A DNA stretch of 64,000 nt from Branchiostoma floridae. Lineage: Eukaryota > Chordata > Leptocardii > Amphioxiformes > Branchiostomatidae. The translations under genes and the position numbers were made by a program. Positions 1 to 10,595 of this stretch are shown piece by piece (the stretch's first letter is position 1; every line of letters starts with the position of its first letter). The stretch covers positions 9,663,998 through 9,727,997 of the forward strand of contig NC_049997.1 of NCBI RefSeq assembly GCF_000003815.2, read 5' to 3'. The notes under the pieces are model-generated. The model ran no database searches. It saw nothing but the letters and a program-made list of their open reading frames with translations, and was not told the DNA's origin.

Positions 1-240
1 AACTGGCCAGAATTGTTCATGACCCTGAATCCTGACCTGACCTATGAAGAAGCTAAAGCATTACCACAACAAGACAAATGGAACCTAATGAGATCAGACC
101 CTGTCATGTGTGCGATACACTTTAATAGACGCACTGATGCACTTCTACGCTTCATACTGAAGAGTCCACAACATCCCATTGGTAGAATCAAAGATCACTG
201 GATTCGTGTGGAATTCCAATTAAGAGGTTCTCCACAGTGA
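1..240 (+). mobile_element. Helitron replicase fragment (Helitron_like_N)
   Basis: The frame is open from base 1 and reads WPELFMTLNPDLTYEEAK, then DPVMCAIHFNRRTDALL, then IRVEFQLRGSP. This is the pattern of the Helitron-like N-terminal region, which leads into the rolling-circle (HUH) replicase of Helitron transposons. In the family, EFQxRGxPH is followed directly by the HxH metal-binding motif. Here the frame stops at TGA (238-240) just before those histidines, so the copy is dead. Its 5' part lies outside the window. It is on the opposite strand to the THSD7-like gene and would lie in that gene's first intron. Identity rests on recognised motifs; the exact Helitron family is not determined. 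Confidence 0.8.
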
Positions 241-728
241 AATTTCTGTCACGAAGAAAGAACGACAATGCACATCCGGGACCTCTTCCCGCCTTTGGCT
301 GTGGTCTCGCACCGGAGTTTCTTTTACGATTTTTATATCCGGCACACAGCGCACACAAGGGATACAATTCCGCCCACAAAAGTACGCCGGAAAATCCAAT
401 TATACCAGTGAACAAAGGTTTCCAGCCAACTTCCCATAGATTTTAGATATAAACTTCTAGTTTAATAATGATGCACATTTTACTGGAACACAACATGAAA
501 TTTTGAGGTAGTCCTTCCAAATGCGCCCCGGCCAGCTTTTTTTAAAAGCTTTCTTGTTTAGGCAGAAAAGTTACGTCATACAGTACCTGATCAGGTTCGT
601 ACACACTGTCACATGGTTATGGGGTTTACCTGGTCATTGTCAGCTCATGAGATTGTCAATTCTAACTTTCACCTTTACACTTGAACTTGGTAGCTATGAC
701 AACCGTTCTAAATGATCTTGTATCTCAC
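241..728. other. Probable intron 1 of the THSD7-like gene
   Basis: No coding exon is supported here. The stretch lies downstream, on the minus strand, of the donor GTGAGA at 728-723. The short open frames carry no domain or splice context. Confidence 0.5.
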
Positions 729-1256
729 CTGGCGGCAGCTTGTCCATGGCCCGACCTTCCACGTGTAGCTGCGTACCGTTATCTCCACCGTGCAGACGGG
801 CAGGTCCGGACAGTCTTCCACCTCGGAGAAGGGGCCGCAGGGCCGAGCGCCCTCCCCACGGGCTGGGACCAACACCCGCCGGGTACGGTACCGGGTCGCC
901 TCGGGAGCGCAGGTCGCCGAGCAATCCGACCAGGGAGACCAAACAGAGTGCACGCAGTCTTGGGTACAGTTGAAGCACGGTTCGATCAAAACCGGCAGCT
1001 CGGAGTCGTCCTGTTCGCGGCAGTAGTACGGCGGAACCATGCGGCTGTCCACCGAGCGGAGGCAGACAGCCCGTCGGGCTCGGTTGCACTTTCCCCCGCC
1101 GCGCTCGCACTCCCCCCACGGTGACGGCGTCCATACGTACGGACCCGCTTCTAGTCCTTCTACCACATCAATCTCCAAGTTCAAAAGCACAACGGCACAA
1201 ACCACGGCCCAGGAAAGACCAGCGAAAGTCCTCGGTTTCCCCTGCGGGCATGACAT
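729..1256 (-). CDS. THSD7-like protein, first coding exon (partial gene)
   Basis: The ATG at 1256 opens a 176-residue exon. It begins with a hydrophobic leader (FAGLSWAVVCAVVLLNLEI), as in a secreted or type I membrane protein. A module YVWTPSPWGEC follows, then a thrombospondin type 1 repeat (DCVHSVWSPWSDCSATC), then the start of another module, YTWKVGPWTSC. Alternation of YxWxxGPWxxC modules with canonical TSP1 repeats is the hallmark of the THSD7A/THSD7B family, large endothelial and neural surface proteins. The exon ends CAG|GTGAGA (729/728) in phase 0. Remaining exons must lie left of the window. An ATG at 1304 is in frame, but 1256 puts the leader close to the N terminus. Whether this is a pro-orthologue of both vertebrate genes cannot be judged from one exon. 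Confidence 0.8.
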
Positions 1257-1523
1257 GGCTGAATGTAAACAATGAAACCCTACAAAAGAAGCGATGACCC
1301 GCAAGCAATTGTCAAAACGTTTTTCACAATAGAACGATTAACGCACGACAATAGCGACAATTAACGAGTCCTGGCGATGTTGGCACTCGTTCAGAGGATA
1401 CCAGGAGCTTGGCCGGTACCAGGAACGTGCTGTCTCTTCTTTCCCTGAGAACTAGAACTGTCTTGTGACCTCGCTGCTTTCTTTCGTGGCCTCCAACTCA
1501 CATTTCTGCGGACTTTGTGATTT

Positions 1524-1623
1524 NNNNNNNNNNNNNNNNNNNNNNNNNNNNNNNNNNNNNNNNNNNNNNNNNNNNNNNNNNNNNNNNNNNNNNNNNNNNN
1601 NNNNNNNNNNNNNNNNNNNNNNN
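1524..1623. other. Assembly gap (100 N)
   Basis: Exactly 100 consecutive N. This round number usually marks a gap of unknown length, so distances across it are unreliable. Confidence 0.99.
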
Positions 1624-2548
1624 GGAAAACGGACAAAGTTGTTGTTTGTCTCATAGGATCGTAAGAAAAAGGTGACCTTTGAACGTTGTCTTCTCTTTTT
1701 GTGGAAATAGAGCTTTACAAGGAACATAATACCAAGACGATGGTAGTTGGATGGTCCCGTACCTTAGATCAGTTCGCCCACGCTCCAACTGCGGAAGTGA
1801 AATAAACAAGAGCCATAGTTTGTGGGGCACACGAAGGGGTTTCTATCTTACTTTATTTTCACTTTCTGCACATCAAAGCTTTTTGTTACGCGAATCTACC
1901 AAAGTTCCAATAATTCTAACTTTTAGGTAGTCTTCTATGATTGCTTTTCTTTTTGAAATTGAATAATTACCTTTAAGTTAGCATTTGATACTATCGAGAG
2001 TGCTTTTCAACATTATGACTTAATCTTGAATTCTTTATTTATATACCTCAAGGAGCTTATTACTCATTGTAGACTTCTGCATTTGTATATACCATATATG
2101 TTATTTTCCCGTGTGTTATAGGAGAATAGCTACAGATGTTTCTTTGAATAATTTCCTTGGTTACTTTATCAGTCAGTCTATACAGACTTAAACATAAAAC
2201 TACGCATTACACAAAATATTCAAAACAAAAACATAAGAAAGAAAAAATGCAGGTGGTCACGCGTCTGAAATACGACTCAAAAGTTCATGAAGTCAAATTA
2301 GTTCAGTTCAGAGTTAAGGAATCTTCAAGCTCAGATCTGCTTGATCTGTGAAAGTATCAAATTTTTGCAAAGTCAGAATCGTTGTAAACTCCTAACACAC
2401 CCTTCCCTCAGGGCGTGGCCAGTGTGTGGGCCAGCCTTGTGGGGTTTCTGACGAAAGACACAAACCAGCTGTTCATACAGAGTCATCGAGTCCCGTTTCA
2501 TTACTCATTACACACACTCAGGTAAACAACAACGCAGAACGGGCACTC

Positions 2549-2714
2549 TACTCTCCAAGCAGAGGTTAGGCTGCGGCTGATTTTGAACGTCTTTTTAAAT
2601 CAAATCAAAGCGTCTGGCTTTTTATTTTAGTCGGCGTAGAAAAATAAAAGGTGATAAAACGCCTATAAAGCGACGTCAAAAATGAGCCAAGGCCTAACCT
2701 CTACTTGAAGAGAA
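2549..2714. mobile_element. Foldback MITE with CTCTCCAAGCAGAGGTT ends
   Basis: The left end TACTCTCCAAGCAGAGGTTA and the right end TAACCTCTACTTGAAGAGA are imperfect inverted copies. The same terminal word recurs at 29884-30003 and in pieces near 22976, 49425 and 57996, so this is a dispersed non-autonomous family. Confidence 0.6.
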
Positions 2715-3363
2715 GGTAACCCGAATTAAGGACTCGCGTCGATCAAGGGATAGGTCTCTTGTTTTCAAAAGATACGCGGAGGTGAAAAAAGTTGCTCATC
2801 AAAAACAGTGCAAATCTTTTACTGAGTTTTTGCATCTTCATGACCTGTCTTCCATCCCGCATCCCGTTTTCATGTCAGGCTTCAAGTTTCCTTTGAAGTT
2901 TGATTGAGACAATGCTACTTTGGGACATCGAAACTTGGTATTGGTATGAATTGTCAGCACCCATCTTGGACCGTCACCTGCCTCGTACTTTGAAGAACAA
3001 GTAATTTCGTAGGCTGTAGCTTGATGACACATCAGGGTTTCCCGATGATGTCAGCATGCAGAGAGTTGTTTGATATACCGGAAATACATATTTTGATAGC
3101 CTATTACCCCTCATCTATCACTTTCTCAAGTGACCACTTCGTTGCACAATCGGCCTAGCGCTGTCTACCGTCGCTCTTACAGGATCTTGTAGCTTCTATC
3201 GACCAGCAGGCTTAGTCTGGTCCATTCTTTTATGATATAATATACAGGACTGAAAATTTCATCGCTAGGACAGTACAAACAAACAGAAAAAGAACACCAT
3301 TTGAACAAACAGAGAAAAAAAGACACAGAGGCATCAACTGAGACTCGCAATGTCTGCGTCTCT

Positions 3364-3369
3364 TTTATT
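3364..3369 (-). terminator. Poly(A) signal candidate for gene A
   Basis: AATAAA on the minus strand, about 330 bases beyond the gene A stop codon. It is the first canonical hexamer seen downstream of that stop. Usage is inferred. Confidence 0.4.
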
Positions 3370-3700
3370 AATTGAGAGGTGCTTAAAAACCTTTAATACG
3401 TGCATGCACGCATGACGGAGTGAACCACATGCAAGGTCAAGAGAGATGACAAGAGTTTGATACTATATATATATAACGTTATATGCATTTGGCCTATTTG
3501 GTGTACACATGCCATGAGGACGTCAGTAACATCCTCAGCACAATCTAACAATTACTTAACATCGGCTTTTGACTGTCACTGACAACACTGAAGACAGTTC
3601 TTTGTCGTACAGAGTCTACCCATACAATCATTGTACAGAGTCTACCTAGTTTGCCAATCAGCTGTGCTCAGTCATCATCTAGATGTTTGAAGCCCGATTT

Positions 3701-6700
3701 TCAACGGGCGAGATCCCCGGGCTTGTCGCCAGGGTTACCTCCGAAACCGTCCGATTTTCCGCCAAAGTCACCCCCAAAAGACCCTCGGTCTCCACCAAAG
3801 TCACCCTCGAAAGACCCTCGGTCTCCACCAAAGTCACCCTCGAAAGACCCTCGGTCTCCACCAAAGTCACCCTCGAAAGACCCTCGGCCTCCTTCAAAGT
3901 TGCCCTCAAAAGACCCTCGTTCTCCACCAAAGTCACCCTCGAAAGACCCTCGGTCTCCTCCAGAGTTACCCTCAAAAGACCCTCTGTCTCCTCCAAAATT
4001 CCCTCCAAAAGACCCTTGGTCTCCTCCAAAGTTACCTTCGAAAGACCCTCGGTCTCCACCAGAGGTATCCCCGAAAGACCCTTGGTCTCCTCCAAAGTTA
4101 CCCTCGAAAGACCCTTGGTCTCCTCCAAAGTTACCCTCGAAAGACCCTCGGTCTCCTCCAAAATTCCCGTCAAAAGACCCTTGTTCTCCTCCAAAGTTAC
4201 CTCCGAAAGACCCTCGGTCTCCGCCTAAATCCCCACCAATAGACCCTCGGTCTCCTCCAAAATTCCCACCAATAGACCCTCGGTCTCCTCCAAAATTCCC
4301 ACCAATAGACCATCGGTCTCCTCCGAAATTTCCACCAATAGACCCTCGGTCTCCTCCAAAGTTACCCCCGAAAGACCCTCGGTCTCCGAAATCCCCACCA
4401 ATGGACCCTCGGTCTCCTCCAAAATTTCCACCAATAGACCCTCGGTCTCCTCCAAAATTACCCCCGAAAGACCCTCGGTCCCCTCCGAAATTCCCGCCCA
4501 TAGATCCTCGGTCCCCTCCGAAATTCCCACCCAAAGACCCTCGGTCTCCACCAACGTCACCCCCGATAGATCCTCCAAAGTTACCCCCAAAAGACCCTCG
4601 GTCTCCTCCGAAATTCCCACCAATAGACCCTCGGTCTCCTCCGAAATTCCCGCCCATAGATCCTCGGTCCCCTCCGAAATTCCCACCCAAAGACCCACGA
4701 TTCCCTCCAAAGTCAATTCCAATAGACCCTCGGTCTTTGCCAAAATCACCATTGAAAGACCCCCGGTCCCCATAGAAATCGTCCTCATATTTGTCCATGC
4801 CGTCCCTGAGCTGCCAGATGGGTTTTTGCTGACAGTCGTCACAGTCGCAGACAGCCACACGGCGGAACTCGGTCTCAGCTCCCTCCTGGAGTTCGATATC
4901 ATTGCCGTTCACTGGAGATGGATGAGTAGAGAGGATGGTTTAATATTAACGTTATTACACTTCCATGATGTTCTTCTGAACTCTCACTACTTGTTCCACC
5001 ATTGCGTATCACGATCGTGTAAAGAGATAACACGTGAAGCATACGAATGACGGAGGGAAGGACGCAACTGCGTTATGCTTCTTTTATTATTAAACAAACA
5101 TGTTATCAATATAACGTTAATCCCCACAAAGTAAAGGACATGATACTAACAGCACCTTATCTAGATACACACATAATATGTGCATGATTTGTTATAGGTT
5201 TAGAACATTTGTTTATGTTTGTATTACCCTACTATGGGTCGTATGCCCACAAATTACAGGATTAAAGACTTTTTAAGATTAAGTTACCTCGCCATTCTAT
5301 GTTCTCCGCGACCACTACATCAGAGGATTCTGGGTAGTGTTCCTTCACTTCTGCACCAAGCTCGTTCCTGTCGCCATGGAAACGATGGAAGTAGGTTCCA
5401 TTTCCCTGTCCAATCAGAAAATAATTAAGTGGTGCTATCGAAGTATATCTGTAACACATACTCAACCAATGAGACAACAAGAAATTCACGAATTCACGGC
5501 TGGAAATTGTTCCGTAGGCAGCTAAGGTGCAGAAAGCTGTCAGGTCGGTTGGTGGCGTTCTTGATGCACATGTATTACAGCTTCCTTTTTACGATGTTTT
5601 ACCATCTATTTACTGTCGTGAATTAACAATTAACATGTGCGCTATATCATGTTTTTCCTTTGCAAATCCCTAGGCCGGCTTCACTCCTCTACCAGCTTTC
5701 GATACTATCTTGTATGCTACCGTAGGATCTGCTTGGAGATTAGTCGACCGTGTAACGGGGGCTCTACGAGACTGAAATTGCCGCGCCCTAAAGGTGGTAT
5801 CTCACTGCACTTGCGTCACGCTTGCGTCACTGCGGGGTTCTAAAGATTCTCAACTAATTCAGAGATAAAGAACGAATTTTCTTACCTTTTGTGTATTTAG
5901 TCGTCTTCTAAGCCATACTTTTATTACGCATTACGCAATATCTAAATTATGAAAAATCGGCGAAAATAATTAACAGTGACGCAGTAAACGAACCCCGCAA
6001 TGACGCAAGCTTGACACTTGTGCAGTTTGATACCGCCGTAACCCACCAGCGGATCTGTGCTGAAGAGTTTCCCCCCGCGGTTGTCCGGACGGAACAGCCA
6101 CAGAAGAGCGTCTCCAGACTCTTCTTCCTTCAGGTACAGTCTGCACTGGGTCAGGTCTGCCGGGAAATCAAATTAGATTTTGTTAATTCGTCGTTGAACA
6201 TTAGACATATACAGGTAATGCTATACGCATTGATACTTAAGCAACTTATCACTTTTGGACGGTGCGAATTATAACAATTGTCCAGAAAAGAATGATTTTT
6301 AGTTGACATAAACAACTACATAACAAACAAACATTTGTAGTAGTGTGCGTCACTGAAATACATAGATTATATGAATACGTTCAACTTGTCGTTAGTAATG
6401 AAATATACCACTTATTTTGCTCAAAGGATTTGATGCGGAACGCTTTCGTTGCTTGTTAGAAAAAGTCCCTCGGTTCTACATTTGGGGAATGAAAGATGGT
6501 TACAGTTTAAGTTAAAGAACAGATAAACTTGTTACTCTTACTTTTCGGGACTTCTGGTTCGGCCCCCTGACAAGTCCTCCCGCAGCCGTTAGAACAACAT
6601 TTACTCCCCACGGCTTTGCAGTCGTCATCGGTCTCGCACTCCACTGCGCATGTGCCAACGGTACCGTACGGAACCTTGGGACATTTGCCTGTCTCCTCTG

Positions 6701-8143
6701 CAAAAATAAATGCAATGATTTTAAGGTGACAGCGAACTCATCTGTGTAATATCATTTATGTTAAGTCCTGTATCAATCTGCCAATGCCTTGTATGTTCTG
6801 TTAGTAATGACCCACGCATACATGTAACTTAATTTTCTTTTATCTCCGAAAAAAAATGATTTCACACATCAAGGACGCTTAGATCAGGTCTATATGGCAA
6901 TAGTTACGCATTGACTTTTGTTTTGAGAATCATGTTACAGCCAATCCTATTGTGCTTTTGTAGTTGATGTACTTTTTAGTGTCGTGTTAGAACTTCTAGG
7001 TGACTTTTCCCAAAATGTCATGAGCTCAATTTACAACGAGAAAATGTCAATGAAAGACAATAAAATTCTTCACTTGAACATCTCATGCGTATCTCATGAC
7101 AACTTTGGACATTTAACATAAAATCTTCGTTGAAGCTTCCCCTAATCTAAGTCTTGACTTTATTCAGAGTTTAGTGCGCGTCAATCAGAATGCTGCGCTT
7201 TATAGCAAGACCACAACACAACTGCCAATCTGTACAACCTAAAAGTCATTTCACAATGTGGGAAAATGTACTTGTCAACTTTTTTTCGCACCTCCTTTAC
7301 ACTTGACGGGCCTGCCGCTGTTCTTGTCGAAGAAGGCGACCTTGTCGCACCCCCCGCAGTAGGTGGGCACGCAGGTGATGTTGGAGTCCGGGCTGTTCGG
7401 GTCCAGGTCCCCGCACACGGCGGTCAGGCACGGGCTCACCTCCGCACATGCGTACGGGACGTACGGTACACCGGCCGGGCAGGCGGCTAACATGGAACAA
7501 CAGGTGTAAAGGTAGAGGTTAAGGTAGTCTTAGCCATTTTGAAGCCGTTGGGGCAGTGGTTTGTTATCCACTTTGTCTAGGGAAGGTACCGGATAGGTGT
7601 ACATGTGATTCGATAGCAAGGTTGTAAAATAAATGTTTTTTTCAAGACAAAATGCGTGTTGAAAACGCTTCCAGCTCAGACTTGAAATTTCAACAAAAAC
7701 AACTTACCACGAGTGTACTTCTTGCGGTCGTCGCTTCGGTAGTCGCCGCCACCGCCTCGGTAGTCTCCGCCGCCGGCTCGGTAGTTATCGGCAACATCTC
7801 GGTAGTTTCCGAGCCTGTCGTAGCCGCCAGAGTAGCCGCCGGCCGTGCTATAGGCATGGTGGTAGCTGCCATCAGTGTAGACATCCCTGCCGTAGTCGTA
7901 GCGATCCCGATTGTACCCCCCACCGGAGGTACTATCCTTCTCACCCCCGTACAGACCATAGTCGTCCTCACGACCAAGAGTTTCGTTCTTCTCTCCAACT
8001 GGTGGCTTACGTTCGCCTTCTTCGATCTTCTCTATCTCCTTCGAGATGCTCTCATCCAACTCAGGCTTTTCCTTCAAGTCGCCCTGTGGCAGGACCCCCA
8101 CACAGAACAGGGCTAGGAGCAGAAGTTGTAGAGTATACGCCAT
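3701..8143 (-). CDS. Gene A: secreted WAP protein with Gly-rich repeat tail (six exons)
   Basis: Coding exons are 8143-7708, 7486-7292, 6697-6542, 6156-6047, 5405-5288 and 4911-3701. All have AG/GT borders and compatible phases, giving 741 residues. Exon 1 has a signal peptide (MAYTLQLLLLALFCVGVLP), then acidic and Gly/Tyr-rich sequence. Exon 2 is a cysteine cassette with TYCGGC. Exon 3 is a complete WAP four-disulfide core (eight Cys, KCCSNGCGRTC); WAP domains are typically protease inhibitors or antimicrobial. Exons 4-6 open an unrecognised domain: C...LLWLFRPDNRGGKLFSTD, then GNGTYFHRF...IEWRV, then RRVAVCDCDDC. Exon 6 continues into roughly thirty GGDRGSIGGNF-like 11-residue repeats ending at TGA 3701. 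Gene B has the same exon order and phases. The job is unknown; an extracellular matrix, cuticle or mucus protein is an inference. Tail length may vary or be misassembled. Confidence 0.77.
5671..5744. repeat. MITE fragment (AATCTCCAAGCAGATC family)
   Basis: Reads as the reverse complement of the element at 31328-31489, sharing GGATCTGCTTGGAGATTAG and GATACTATCTTGTATGCTAC. It lies in gene A intron 4. Confidence 0.55.
5793..6037. mobile_element. Foldback MITE beside the gene A exon 4 donor
   Basis: The left arm begins GGTGGTATCTCACTGCACTT and the right arm ends with its near-complement (reverse complement GGCGGTATCAAACTGCACAA). The arms are about 48 bases and surround AT-rich DNA. The right end is 9 bases from the GT donor (6046-6045) of gene A exon 4. 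Confidence 0.75.
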
Positions 8144-8689
8144 GGCGGCTCAGAGGACCGTACGTACCGTGCGACCCGCAAAGTTCCTCTGACTGGAGTC
8201 CTACACCGCATTCCCCTTTTTGTATTGCCCTCTTTTAACACCAAACAAAGTAGACCAAAGTCACTGAAAAGGGGTATCTGCTATAATACGGCGTCTTTTT
8301 TGTCGTTCTTCCCGACCCAGTTAGGCGATATCAGTATTTTCATCCCCGGTTTTATTATGACAAGTGGCTGAAATTATTTTTCTGACGTGTTTCCGTCTAT
8401 CCAAGGCGATGGGAATAACATTTTTTTTTGCAAAAGAAACAAGCGTCAATGCTGTAAAGCCATCGTTTATTTTCTTTCATCGTGACACCAGACGGTGAAA
8501 GGCGTAACGGTGCATGGGATGAAAGGCTGTCGTTTGTGCAGAATACATCAATTTGTAAGTAAGTAAGCATTGAGTGAGTAAGGATTATTTGACGACCTGG
8601 AAACAATGGTACGACTCTTGTTGAGGTGAAGGACGGCTTCTATCCTGTTCACTGTATGTTAAGACTGCACGCTAAGACGATGTGTTTTG

Positions 8690-8960
8690 AGACTTCGAAT
8701 GGTTGAGTGGCTAGACTAGCGGACACGAGACCGAGAGGTCCCGGGTTCGATTTCTATCATTCATGATTAGACGTTCTGTCCTTGGAAAATGCACTTTTAT
8801 CACACGATTTTTCTCACTTCACCTAGGTGTAAAATATGTAGCTGACTTTGGTTGGAGAGGTAAAAGGTTGTGAAAGAAGAGAGTTGGGCTCCGCCTTCCA
8901 CCGTGCCCTAGACACAGTGGATAGCAACTGACTGTCCCTGTGGTCTCAAAAATGCTATTG
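8690..8960 (+). mobile_element. Degenerate tRNA-derived SINE
   Basis: A tRNA-like head (GGTTGAGTGGCTAGACTAGC; B-box-like GGTTCGATTTC at 8744-8754) is followed by a body with CTTGGAAAATGCACTT and TCACTTCACCTAGGTGTAAA. The full-length copy at 16674-17056 has the same order of parts. This copy has diverged and has no clear target-site duplication. Confidence 0.6.
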
Positions 8961-9678
8961 GGACTACATTTGCTTTTAATTCAGGGTTTAAAGAGCCGAT
9001 GTAGGAATTGATGCCATTGGAAAGAAATACATCCCTTGTTTCAGTACCATGGACAGAACCTAGAGTAGTCCCAATATGACGAATAGGTTGTGTAGCGTAC
9101 GAAGTTATGTGGTTGGAAACACTGCTTCTGAACCATGATATAGATTTTTATGCGAAAAATGCGTTGGACTCTTTGTTCTATATAGCAATTTCGAAGTTCA
9201 ACAAATTTTCTTAATGATGTTTAATAGAGTAAGTCGGGGATAGCGTGAGGCCAGTAGATTTAGGGGATATAATGCGTTATTGTGTTCTTCTTCTTTTTAA
9301 TAATATTGACGTCAAAACTACCACCGCTAATTATTTTCTTCTATGGTTACTTTTGTCTACTTGAGGCGTATTACTTCTGTGAAGTAATCTTGTTGCGTGT
9401 CAATTTTCCATCGTTTGCAGCTTTCGTGAATATTTTATAGACCGCTTTATTGTACTCATTGGATAAAGGACTGAAAGGGATTATATGGTTATGACTGAGT
9501 AGAAAATGCAATATCATTTGTATAATAACGTTAACGATGGCTTTGTGCTATAGAATGAGCATGTGGTCACAGCACAACACAAGGCTTAAATGCCTACACA
9601 ACTAATCCTAGCTGCGTGACTTGTGGCAAGAGAAGAAAGAAAAAGGACCGGGAGACGACGCTATTGATGTAAACATCT

Positions 9679-9684
9679 TTTATT
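9679..9684 (-). terminator. Poly(A) signal candidate for gene B
   Basis: AATAAA on the minus strand about 910 bases past the gene B stop. Usage is not shown by the sequence alone. Confidence 0.3.
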
Positions 9685-10087
9685 CATCGTGCATATCTTT
9701 ACATAGCTCTGACGCATGCAATCTACCGAATGGCACAAGCGAAGCAACAGTTGTTATCCATTTACAGCGTTCATTTGACCACCACCCCCTCGTCCGTTCT
9801 GATGTACAGTTAACGTTACAAATATACAAATTTTACGATTTACAAAAAGGGTAGACACGGTCTTCTTAGATTCTTATAAAACAATTTCTTTCATCATGGC
9901 TTTGCTTTCTTTCAAATCAATGGCTTTTTTAAAACAAATACATCTCACGTTACTTATACATCTGACGTTTAAGATCATTTTTCAAAACATTTCAAAGCCA
10001 CAACATTTTAAAACAGCCAGAAGCAAATTTCGTAAGGTTATTGATAAGCAGAAAATTTTGCAAATGTACTGATGTTTAATACGATGT

Positions 10088-10350
10088 GTGTGTTTGTCTG
10101 TATGCATATGTATGTATGTGAATCTGTATGTGTGTGTGTGTGTGTGTGTGTGCGTCTGTCTGTCTCTCTCTGTGCAGTGTGTGTGTTGTGTGTGTGTGTG
10201 TGTGTCTCTCTCTCTCTGTACAGTGTGTGTGTGTGTCTGTCTGTCTGTCTGTCCATCTGTCTCTCCCTCTGTCTCTCTCTGTGCAGTGTGTTTGTGTATG
10301 TGTATGTGTATCTCTCTCTTTCTCTCTTTCTTTCTCTGTCTCTCACCCTG
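10088..10350. repeat. TG/TC microsatellite cluster
   Basis: Runs of TG, TCTG and TC follow one another. All open frames here are low-complexity translations of the repeat and are not genes. Confidence 0.95.
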
Positions 10351-10595
10351 TAGTGTGTCTCATCAGTTTCGCAAATTAAAATTTGATGACAAACATCCAC
10401 AAGTTAATAGCGCTATTATTTCTAACATACCAAAAAGGCTTACTATATACTAAGCATGCACAGGCAACTTTTGAAAAGGTCATGTCGTCATCTCATCGTG
10501 TTTCCGTTCCTCATTGTCGCCGGTACTCGCCTTAGCACCGGGGGCCTTGGTCATTCGGGGCCCGGAGCCTAGGTTTCTTCGCATGGGCCGGCAGC

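Larger units (their letters stand above)
1257..3363. other. Intergenic stretch between THSD7-like gene and gene A
   Basis: No gene is supported. It contains the assembly gap (1524-1623) and a foldback element (2549-2714). The rest is AT-rich single-copy-looking sequence with only short open frames. The promoter of the minus-strand THSD7-like gene should lie in roughly 1257-1520. Confidence 0.5.
8240..10590. other. Intergenic stretch between genes A and B
   Basis: No gene is supported. It holds a decayed tRNA-derived SINE (8690-8960), a copy of the CCATGGACAGAACCTAGAGT repeat (about 9034-9085), the poly(A) candidate of gene B and a TG/TC microsatellite. The gene A promoter should be at the left end; no clear TATA box was picked out. 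Confidence 0.5.

Noticed and set aside
3651-4775. 374-residue Pro/Lys/Asp repeat frame on the plus strand
   Set aside because: It is antisense to gene A exon 6, which has a proper splice acceptor, phase and paralogue support.
10038-10453. Cys/Val/Ser-rich open frames
   Set aside because: Translations of TG and TC microsatellites.
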